This document shows, in pieces, positions 1-5,665 of a stretch of DNA of 8,903 nt. The notes below the pieces were generated by a model, which was not told the DNA's origin, did not search any database, and worked only from the letters and a program-made list of their open reading frames with translations. Every line of letters starts with the position of its first letter. The first letter of the stretch is position 1. Source of the DNA: Peptoniphilus_A sp050943655 (GTDB lineage: Bacteria; Bacillota; Clostridia; Tissierellales; Peptoniphilaceae); NCBI RefSeq assembly GCF_050943655.1, contig NZ_JBMNPQ010000060.1:1-8903 (forward strand), written 5' to 3'. The position numbers were made by a program, and so were the translations under genes.

Positions 1-409
1 CAACAGACTTATCATAAGTCTCATTCTCGTATATATTAGATTCGTAGTACTTCGAATTGTTATTAATAAGCTCTGTCATCTTTCTTAAAAGTTCAGTATT
101 TTTTTCTTCCAGTTCACCAATAACTGTCTTTAATTCTTCTTTTTTATTACCATCAAATTGATATCCATAGCTTTCATAAAAATCCAATGACTTTTTGTTG
201 AGGACGATTTCTGTATCTGATAATTCTGATTGAAGCTCTTTGACGTTCTTTTCTACTGATTCAATTTCATTTTTTAAGGCTTCATTTTCTGCTGTAAGTT
301 TTTTAGAATATTTTAAATTAAACTTAGTGTAGACAAAAAACGCCACTGCTAAAACAATAAGAACTATTGAAAAACCAAATAATACTTTACCCCATCGTTT
401 ATTCTCCAT
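1..409 (-). CDS. Unrecognised membrane-anchored coiled-coil protein (N-terminal 136 residues; runs off the left edge)
   Basis: The gene begins with ATG at 409-407 and stays open to the window edge, so the C-terminal part is missing. I do not recognise the family. Residues 1-8 are short and basic (K4, R5, K8), residues 9-27 form one strongly hydrophobic membrane segment (rich in V, L, I, F), and from about residue 38 the protein becomes a charged helix. Hydrophobic residues L45, I49, V52, V56, L59, L63 and L70 fall at alternating 4/3 spacing, a classical heptad pattern, so a coiled coil of about 30-35 residues follows the membrane anchor. A second charged helical stretch covers about 89-115, followed by an Asn/Tyr-rich stretch at 116-132. 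Basic residues flank the membrane segment on both sides, so topology is not clear. It starts 7 nt after the RseC-like gene, with an AGGTGA ribosome site at 418-413 only 3 nt from the ATG and containing part of that gene's TAG stop, so it is probably co-transcribed with aspS. A FtsB/DivIC-like or surface-anchored protein is possible but unproven. Confidence 0.75.
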   Translation of the reverse strand, partial: MENKRWGKVLFGFSIVLIVLAVAFFVYTKFNLKYSKKLTAENEALKNEIESVEKNVKELQSELSDTEIVLNKKSLDFYESYGYQFDGNKKEELKTVIGELEEKNTELLRKMTELINNNSKYYESNIYENETYDKSV

Positions 410-416
410 AGGTCAC

Positions 417-839
417 CTACATTTTTTCTAAAATCATTAAGCTAGATGAATTTTTTCCAAACTTTTTGTCGATTTTATTAATAATTAAATAGGAAACTGC
501 CATTGAACATAGTCCAATTATTAGGGATATTAAATCTACATTTTTTATTCCATTTTTTGAAAGCAAACTATAGGCTATGGAGATGCCCATTATCAAAAAT
601 ACTAGGGGCATACCATATACTAATAACTTATAATTAAAAACAGATTTTTCATTTACATTTAACTTAACTAAATCCCCAACTTTGGCAGAAATGGTGTTTT
701 TAAATTCTAAATATTCTAACTGAGATTCAGCGCAATGAGCATTGCAAGAATCGCAGCTATCACCACAAGCGCTCTTCTTCATAAATTCTACAATGATTCT
801 TCCATCATTAACTTTTCTGACAATGCCAATGCCTTCCAT
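417..839 (-). CDS. RseC/MucC-family (SoxR-reducing-system-like) membrane protein
   Basis: A 140-residue protein with the layout of the RseC/MucC family: a short soluble N-terminal domain with a cysteine cluster, then two membrane helices. The cysteines are C25, C29, C32 and C36 (C-x3-C-x2-C-x3-C), suited to holding a metal or Fe-S cluster or to thiol redox chemistry. The segment at 50-62 contains the GDLV turn (55-58) usual before the membrane part. Y75-G-M-P78 lies in the first membrane helix (about 72-93), and the second helix spans about 101-121. The C-terminal tail is short and basic. In Proteobacteria, RseC helps keep SoxR reduced together with Rsx (Rnf-type) proteins, or modulates sigma-E; in clostridia the role is not established, and no rnf/rsx, soxR or sigma-E gene is in this window. 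The start is set by an AAGGTGA ribosome site (851-845), 5 nt from ATG, which overlaps the TAA stop of aspS. The gap to aspS is 10 nt, so this is the second gene of the aspS unit. Confidence 0.85.
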   Translation of the reverse strand: MEGIGIVRKVNDGRIIVEFMKKSACGDSCDSCNAHCAESQLEYLEFKNTISAKVGDLVKLNVNEKSVFNYKLLVYGMPLVFLIMGISIAYSLLSKNGIKNVDLISLIIGLCSMAVSYLIINKIDKKFGKNSSSLMILEKM

Positions 840-849
840 TTAAATCACC

Positions 850-2628
850 TTATTCTTCTTCAATAACTGAAATGTGTACTTCTTCTAATTGTTCCTTTGA
901 AAGCTCTGTTGGAGCTCCTGTTAATAGACAAGTTGCTTGTTGAGTCTTTGGAAATGCGATTACATCTCTTATGCTATCTGCATTTGTAAATAGCATTACA
1001 AGCCTATCAAGACCAAAAGCAAGTCCTCCATGTGGTGGTGCTCCGTATTTAAATGCGTCTAGTAAGAATCCAAATTTTTCTTTTGCTTCTTCTTCGTCAA
1101 GTCCTAGAGCTTTAAACATTTTTTCTTGTATCTGTGGATCATTAATTCTAATACTTCCCCCACCTATTTCATCGCCATTAATGACAATGTCATAAGCCTT
1201 TGCTCTTGCATTTTCTTTATCACTTTCAAGTTTATCAATGTCTTCATCAAGTGGACTTGTGAATGGGTGGTGCATTGCAACATATCTATTTTCTTCTTCA
1301 TCAAATTCAAATAGTGGGAATTTTGTGATCCACAATAATTTATAGTCGTCTTTGTCGATTAAATCTAAATCTCTTGCTATCTTGTTTCTTAAATTTCCAA
1401 GACCGCTGTAAACCACAGAGTCTTTATCTGCAAGGATTAAAATTAAATCGCCTTTTTTAGCATCGAAAGCATTTAAGATTTCTTGCATTTTTTCTTCGGA
1501 GATAAATTTAGCAATTGGTGAGTCCACTTCATCTTCATATTTTATCCAGCTAAGACCCATTGCCTTGTAATCTTTGACAAAAGATTCTAATTTTTTCATT
1601 TGTTTCTTGGAATACTTATCTGCTCCGCCATCTACTTTAATTCCACGAACGCTCTTTCCATTAGATACATTGCCTTCGAAAACTTTGAATCCGCAGTCTT
1701 TTACAATTTCAGAAATATCAACAAGCTCCATTCCAAATCTAAGGTCTGGCTTATCTACCCCAAATCTATCCATTGCTTCTTTATATTCCATTCTTTGAAG
1801 TGGAAGCTCTATATCTTTATCTAATAACTCTTTAAAGAGCTTTTGTAAAAATCTTTCATTTATATCCATTACATCTTCTTCAGTTACAAAGGACATTTCA
1901 AGGTCTATTTGTGTAAACTCAGGCTGTCTATTTGCCCTTAAGTCTTCATCTCTAAAACATTTTGTAATTTGGATATATCTATCTAGTCCTGCAACCATTA
2001 AGAGTTGTTTCATAAGTTGTGGAGATTGTGGTAGAGCATAAAATTTTCCTGGGTTAACTCTACTTGGAACAAGGTAGTCTCTTGCTCCCTCTGGAGTTGG
2101 CTTAGTAAGCATTGGAGTCTCTACTTCTATAAATCCATTTTCATAAAAGAAATCGCGAGTTATTTTATAAATTTCGGAACGAATCTTAAGATTTTTTTGC
2201 ATGCTAGGTTTTCTAAGATCCAGTGCTCTATTCTTAAGTCTCATGTTCTCAGAAACATTGTCGTTATCTTTAATGTAAATTGGCGGAACATCAGACTCGC
2301 TAAGTATTCTAAGTTCTTCTGCAAGTACTTCAACTCTACCAGTGTCTATATTTTCGTTTATAGATGATCTCATGCGAACTTTACCGCGAACGGCAATTAC
2401 ATATTCTCCTCTAACATGACTTGCCTTCTCTAATAATTCTTCTCCAAAGGAATCATCAAATACAATTTGTGCTATACCACTTCTATCTCTTAAATCTATA
2501 AAAACTATTGAGCCTAGGGATCTTTGTTTTGCAACCCAACCCATTAGAGTTACTTCTTCTCCAATGATATCTTCAGAAATTTCGTTGCAATACATAGATC
2601 TCCTTAGATTTCCCATATTCTCTGCCAT
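850..2628 (-). CDS. aspS: Aspartyl-tRNA synthetase (AspRS, bacterial type)
   Basis: A cytosolic class IIb synthetase that charges tRNA-Asp with aspartate using ATP; 592 residues, normal for bacterial AspRS. The N-terminal OB-fold anticodon-binding domain covers about 15-110. Catalytic-core signatures follow in order: the motif 1 region ending in VETPMLTKPTPEGARDYLVP (about 169-188), LPQSPQ (199-204), motif 2 FRDEDLRANRQPEFTQIDLE (225-244), the bacterial insertion (GAD) domain (about 280-400), HHPFTSP (453-459), and motif 3 GLAFGLDRL (535-543). I chose ATG 2628 because the protein then begins MAENMGNL, the usual AspRS N-terminus, and a GAGGAGG ribosome site (2640-2634) lies 5 nt upstream. An upstream in-frame ATG at 2691 would add 21 unrelated residues, has no ribosome site, and would translate through the leader hairpin. 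L38 sits where a Leu is reported in discriminating AspRS and a His in non-discriminating enzymes, which hints at a tRNA-Asp-specific enzyme (inference). The gene has its own promoter upstream and is followed 10 nt later by the RseC-like gene. Confidence 0.97.
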   Translation of the reverse strand: MAENMGNLRRSMYCNEISEDIIGEEVTLMGWVAKQRSLGSIVFIDLRDRSGIAQIVFDDSFGEELLEKASHVRGEYVIAVRGKVRMRSSINENIDTGRVEVLAEELRILSESDVPPIYIKDNDNVSENMRLKNRALDLRKPSMQKNLKIRSEIYKITRDFFYENGFIEVETPMLTKPTPEGARDYLVPSRVNPGKFYALPQSPQLMKQLLMVAGLDRYIQITKCFRDEDLRANRQPEFTQIDLEMSFVTEEDVMDINERFLQKLFKELLDKDIELPLQRMEYKEAMDRFGVDKPDLRFGMELVDISEIVKDCGFKVFEGNVSNGKSVRGIKVDGGADKYSKKQMKKLESFVKDYKAMGLSWIKYEDEVDSPIAKFISEEKMQEILNAFDAKKGDLILILADKDSVVYSGLGNLRNKIARDLDLIDKDDYKLLWITKFPLFEFDEEENRYVAMHHPFTSPLDEDIDKLESDKENARAKAYDIVINGDEIGGGSIRINDPQIQEKMFKALGLDEEEAKEKFGFLLDAFKYGAPPHGGLAFGLDRLVMLFTNADSIRDVIAFPKTQQATCLLTGAPTELSKEQLEEVHISVIEEE

Positions 2629-2633
2629 AATTT

Positions 2634-2640
2634 CCTCCTC
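2634..2640 (-). promoter_or_regulatory. aspS ribosome binding site (decides the start)
   Basis: GAGGAGG lies 5 nt before ATG 2628. It is the strongest Shine-Dalgarno sequence in the window and settles the aspS start against the upstream in-frame ATG at 2691, which has none at usable distance (the nearest AAGGAG is 22 nt away). The first G is also the last possible pairing base of the leader hairpin, so the hairpin could influence access to this site. Confidence 0.9.
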
Positions 2641-2681
2641 AAAATTTAAGCTCCAATCCAGTTGGACTTGGAGCTTTCTTG
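2640..2681 (-). promoter_or_regulatory. Long leader hairpin directly upstream of aspS
   Basis: Read on the minus strand, AAGCTCCAA (2676-2668) and TCC (2666-2664) pair with GGA (2659-2657) and TTGGAGCTT (2656-2648). This gives a 12-bp stem with one bulged G (2667) and a 4-nt loop AACT. The stem can be lengthened by five pairs, CAAGA (2681-2677) with TTTTG (2644-2640), leaving a 3-nt AAA bulge; its base then touches the ribosome site. The tract after the core stem is AAATTTTG, with only four T residues, so it is a poor intrinsic terminator although weak termination or attenuation is possible. The 5' arm contains CTCC, which could also pair with GGAG of the ribosome site, giving an alternative fold. 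The pairing is seen directly; a regulatory role is inference. Confidence 0.7.
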
Positions 2682-2714
2682 CGAACACCATAAATTATAT
2701 AATATAGTTTAAAC

Positions 2715-2728
2715 TCCTTTTGCAAGGA
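2715..2728 (-). promoter_or_regulatory. Small GCAA-capped hairpin in the aspS leader
   Basis: TCCTT (2728-2724) and AAGGA (2719-2715) form a 5-bp stem closed by GCAA, a GNRA-type tetraloop. It lies early in the predicted aspS leader, about 17 nt after the expected transcription start. It could be a 5' stability element or part of a larger fold with the long hairpin. At five pairs, chance occurrence is possible. Confidence 0.35.
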
Positions 2729-2751
2729 TATTTTAATTATAAATATATAAT

Positions 2752-2780
2752 ATTATAAATCAAATAGGTGTAAATATCAA
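2752..2780 (-). promoter_or_regulatory. Sigma-A type promoter of the aspS unit
   Basis: The -35 box TTGATA (2780-2775, five of six consensus bases) and the -10 box TATAAT (2757-2752, perfect) are separated by 17 nt, the optimal spacing. The promoter starts 4 nt after the stop codon of the MurE-like gene and points toward aspS. Transcription would start near 2745, giving a leader of about 117 nt. This separates the aspS unit from the relA unit, although read-through from upstream is possible because I see no convincing terminator between them. Confidence 0.75.
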
Positions 2781-2783
2781 TAT

Positions 2784-4325
2784 TTAACAAATTCTGCTAT
2801 CAATTCTCTTGCTGAATACTTCAACATCTGTAACTAGATTATCATTAATGAGTCTATCCTTTACAAATTTTGCTGCTTTGTCCATTCCTTGGCAACCTGC
2901 TAAAAGCAATATATCGTCATCTCTAAGGTAATTAATGGAATCATTAACTGCCTCATCAAGAGTTTCATAAATTTCGTAACTAATATTATTTTCTTCCATT
3001 ATCTTCTTAAAAACATTTAATTCATCTTCAGAAACTTCATCTTTCCATGTAACTACGTCTTTAGAAAGGGTTGCTGCGAATCTCTTTGGTTTAAGAATGC
3101 TCATCCAATATACTAACTTTTCTGCTATCTCTCTATTTACTTCAACGCCGCGGTGACCTCTAATTGCATATAGAATGTTTAAATTATTATAATCCATTTC
3201 TTTTAGAGTTTTCATTGTGGCATCAATATTATTTTCATTGGCAAAGTGATCGTCTAAGATTTTAAACTTTTCGTCATAGATAAGCTCAAATCTTCTCTCT
3301 ACGCCTGCAAATTTTTTAAGAGCATTTTGAATTGTATCGACAGAAATTCCAAGACATAGACCAATTATAATAGCAACAAGTGAGTTCATTACAGAAGAAT
3401 AACCCACTGCTCCAAGTTCAATCTTAAAGCTTTGCTTCTTAATTTCTATATTTTTAAGAGTAATATCTCTATTTACGTGGAATGTAAATGATCCTTTACC
3501 TGTTGATAAATCTAGATCTGTAATTCCAAAGTCTCTGTCTAAATTTTTAAGTGAATAGCTAAGAACTTGTGCCTTAGTTTCATTAGAAAGTTCTGCTATC
3601 ATGTCATAATCAAAGTTTAGAACGGCAACGGCATCTTCCTTAGCATTTCTTATTAATCTTGATTTATACTTAAAATAATTTTCAAATGATCCGTGTTGGT
3701 CAATGTGTTCTCTTCCAAGATTATTAAAAGTAACAAAGTCAAAGTCAATGTTTTTGTTTCTGTATAACTCCTGAGCAGAAGAAGAAACTTCCATTACAAC
3801 ATCAGTTACATTATTTTGTGCCATATCATCTAAATATCTTTGAAGTACTACAGACTCTGGAGTTGTGAGAATTGATGGAACCATTACATCATTATACTTT
3901 GTAAAGACTGTTCCTATTATTCCAGTATTTCTCTTATCCTCTTTTAACACACTCTCAACCATAAAGGCTGTTGTAGTCTTGCCATTAGTAGCAGTTATCC
4001 CAATCATATTCATTTTCTTTGAAGGTTCATGATAGAAATTATTTGAAATATCTGCAAGAGCAATTCTTGAATTATTTACTTTAATTTGGTTAATTTCTAC
4101 ATCTACATAATCTTCTACTACAGCAAGTGTTGCTCCCAATTCTTTTGCTTTTTTTACAAATTTGTGTCCATCTGTCACATAGCCTTTTATAGCAACAAAA
4201 ATGCTTTCATCTACAACATCATCAGTGTGATGAGTAACTAGCTTATAGTCATTTTCTAAAGCAGAATTTAAATCAAAATTAGCCTCTAAAATCTCGACAT
4301 TTTTAATTAAATCTTTTAACTTCAC
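2784..4325 (-). CDS. Divergent MurE-like Mur ligase family protein
   Basis: A 513-residue ATP-dependent amide ligase of the Mur family. The N-terminal half is clearly MurE-like: a UDP-substrate domain (about 1-100) with FVAIKGYVTDGHKF (43-56), then the P-loop GITATNGKTTT (109-119, K116), TTPES (154-158), and NLGREHIDQHG (202-212). K221 falls at the position of the carbamylated lysine. GYSSVMNSLVAI (308-319) closes the central domain. Departures increase from there: MEVSSH is MEVSSS (178-183), the usual AHTPD loop is DDHFANENNIDA (358-369), no DNPR or DNPA amino-acid motif is present, and the GKGHE segment reads AGCQGMDKAA (476-485). Instead it has YAIRGHRGVEVNREIAEKLV (386-405). It may therefore add a different amino acid or act on a different substrate from standard UDP-MurNAc-tripeptide synthetase. 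No zinc-ribbon cysteines or GatD partner point to MurT. The start is GTG at 4325, with GAGGAG (4337-4332) 6 nt upstream and 2 nt after the hemZ stop; no other in-frame start fits. Confidence 0.88.
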   Translation of the reverse strand: MKLKDLIKNVEILEANFDLNSALENDYKLVTHHTDDVVDESIFVAIKGYVTDGHKFVKKAKELGATLAVVEDYVDVEINQIKVNNSRIALADISNNFYHEPSKKMNMIGITATNGKTTTAFMVESVLKEDKRNTGIIGTVFTKYNDVMVPSILTTPESVVLQRYLDDMAQNNVTDVVMEVSSSAQELYRNKNIDFDFVTFNNLGREHIDQHGSFENYFKYKSRLIRNAKEDAVAVLNFDYDMIAELSNETKAQVLSYSLKNLDRDFGITDLDLSTGKGSFTFHVNRDITLKNIEIKKQSFKIELGAVGYSSVMNSLVAIIIGLCLGISVDTIQNALKKFAGVERRFELIYDEKFKILDDHFANENNIDATMKTLKEMDYNNLNILYAIRGHRGVEVNREIAEKLVYWMSILKPKRFAATLSKDVVTWKDEVSEDELNVFKKIMEENNISYEIYETLDEAVNDSINYLRDDDILLLAGCQGMDKAAKFVKDRLINDNLVTDVEVFSKRIDSRIC

Positions 4326-4327
4326 AT

Positions 4328-5665
4328 TTATCTCCTCTTATTGATATATTCTTTTAAATTTTTCGTATTTATATCTCTTTTAAATCTTCCCGCATCACTA
4401 AGTACTTTGGAACTTGCACCTGAACCGAAACCGATTATGTTTTCAATCTCTTCCATCATTGCAATATTATAAATTGATTGAGTTCCCGTGCGAGAATATC
4501 CAATATTTTCAGAATTCATAACAGTTTTTTTCTGCCTATACATATAATAGGGCTCATATAAATTTTCTTCCATCAAAATCTTTGTGTCTTTTAAGAGACT
4601 ATCGTAGTCATTTTTATTTTCGTATCCGTATTCAAATAACTTCGATCCATTTTTTAACGCCAAGGTGTGAAGAGTTATGTTTTCTGGTCCAATCTCTATA
4701 GCTTTTTTTATAGAACTTATAATACTTTCATTATCTTCTCCTGGAAGCCCCAAAATTAAATCCATATTTATAACACGAAATCCAATTTCTCTTGCAATGT
4801 CAAACCATTTTTTAAAATCAGCATTGGAATTTCTGTTTAAATTTTTAATAACTTCTTCGTTAAAGCTCTGTGGATTTAGAGATATTCTATTTACACCATT
4901 GGACCTAAGCATTTCTAAAAGTTCAACAGATAATGTATCAATTCTTCCGCATTCAACTGTAAATTCATAGGCTTTACCAAACTTATCTAGTAAAAGCTTT
5001 ATAATTTTATTAAGCTCATAAACTTCTAGAGAAGATGGCGTTCCACCACCAATATAGATTGAATGTGGTGCTTTGTTAGACTTTCTCTCATAACTTTTTA
5101 TCTCATTTAAAAGTGCGTCTACATAATCTTTTGCCAAGTTTTTATTATATATTGCTGTATCAAAAGAGCAATAGCTGCATCTACTTGGGCAAAACGGAAT
5201 GTTTACATATATATTATAATTATCTTTTGAAAAAGGACTTTTAATATTATTTTGTTTTTTGTAAATTTTGTACAAAAATCTTGAATCAGATTCTGGAACT
5301 CTATATTTATCTTTTAAAATTTTAATTGAATCTTCTAGAGAATTTTTTGAAAATATTTTAGATGCAAGTTTAGATGGTCGAACTCCAGAAAGTATTCCGT
5401 AGCTTTTGTCAAAAAAAAGATCCTGTTCTACAAAATAATCGAAGAGCCTTCTTTTTATTTCATAGTGAACTTCCCTTTCGCTTTCAAAATAAAAAGATAT
5501 GTCAAAAGAAAGTTCATCTTTTATTAAAAATACTCTCCAATTATTTTTAACATTATCAACAGTTAATTTAATCTCTTTATGGTTTACATAATCTGGAAAT
5601 TTAATTCTCAAAAATTCAAAAAGAGATTTTTGCAAAAATTCTCTATCTGCCTTTACTGAAATCAT
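4328..5665 (-). CDS. hemZ: HemZ-type radical SAM protein (coproporphyrinogen III dehydrogenase family)
   Basis: A 445-residue cytosolic radical S-adenosylmethionine protein. An N-terminal domain of about 145 residues ends with GVRPSKL (94-100), a hallmark of the HemZ branch rather than HemN or HemW. The radical SAM core follows: C159-x3-C163-x2-C166 for the 4Fe-4S cluster, GGGTP (206-210) for SAM binding, ECGRIDT (238-244), and INMDLILGLPGED (299-311). The C-terminal part contains MYRQKK (375-380) and ENIGYS (386-391), also typical of HemZ. Oxygen-independent coproporphyrinogen oxidation is the annotated activity of the family, but no heme biosynthesis gene is near and many fermentative anaerobes carry hemZ without a full pathway, so the true substrate is uncertain. 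It is somewhat shorter than Bacillus HemZ (about 500 residues). It overlaps the hydrolase gene by 4 nt (ATGA) and has only a weak ribosome site, suggesting translational coupling. Confidence 0.92.
   Translation of the reverse strand: MISVKADREFLQKSLFEFLRIKFPDYVNHKEIKLTVDNVKNNWRVFLIKDELSFDISFYFESEREVHYEIKRRLFDYFVEQDLFFDKSYGILSGVRPSKLASKIFSKNSLEDSIKILKDKYRVPESDSRFLYKIYKKQNNIKSPFSKDNYNIYVNIPFCPSRCSYCSFDTAIYNKNLAKDYVDALLNEIKSYERKSNKAPHSIYIGGGTPSSLEVYELNKIIKLLLDKFGKAYEFTVECGRIDTLSVELLEMLRSNGVNRISLNPQSFNEEVIKNLNRNSNADFKKWFDIAREIGFRVINMDLILGLPGEDNESIISSIKKAIEIGPENITLHTLALKNGSKLFEYGYENKNDYDSLLKDTKILMEENLYEPYYMYRQKKTVMNSENIGYSRTGTQSIYNIAMMEEIENIIGFGSGASSKVLSDAGRFKRDINTKNLKEYINKRR
4332..4337 (-). promoter_or_regulatory. 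Ribosome binding site of the MurE-like gene (decides the GTG start)
   Basis: GAGGAG lies inside the last codons of hemZ, 6 nt before GTG 4325 and 4 nt before an out-of-frame ATG at 4327 that is followed at once by TGA. The GTG frame is the coding one because it is the only one that opens into the Mur ligase. Confidence 0.85.

Noticed and set aside
971..1314. Plus-strand open frames opposite aspS (971-1195, 1126-1314)
   Set aside because: They have low-complexity composition, no ribosome site and no family resemblance, and lie fully antisense to a strongly conserved gene.
1574..1824. Plus-strand open frames opposite the middle of aspS
   Set aside because: Two overlapping frames antisense to the AspRS insertion domain, with no start signal or recognisable protein features.
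2648..2676. Intrinsic terminator of the relA to MurE-like unit
   Set aside because: The stem is strong, but it is followed by AAATTTTG rather than a continuous T tract and it lies downstream of the aspS promoter. Weak attenuation cannot be excluded.
2629..2691. N-terminal extension of AspRS from ATG 2691
   Set aside because: There is no ribosome site at usable distance, the 21 residues do not resemble AspRS, the extension would translate the leader hairpin, and ATG 2628 has a perfect GAGGAGG.
2660..2728. Second promoter with TTGCAA (2725-2720) as -35
   Set aside because: Usable -10 boxes are at 13, 18 (only TATATA) or 20 nt; the TTGATA/TATAAT pair is far better.
2629..2783. T-box riboswitch for aspS
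   Set aside because: The T-box consensus is not present, the nearest lookalike (GGTGTTCGC at 2690-2682) does not match, and 155 nt between genes is too short for specifier stem I plus antiterminator.
2784..4325. MurT (lipid II amidotransferase subunit) as identity of the Mur ligase
   Set aside because: There is no zinc-ribbon cysteine set and no GatD gene beside it; the N-terminal UDP-substrate domain is MurE-like.
4677..4970. Plus-strand open frame opposite hemZ
   Set aside because: It is a shadow of the radical SAM core, with no ribosome site and Ser/Leu/Ile-rich antisense composition.
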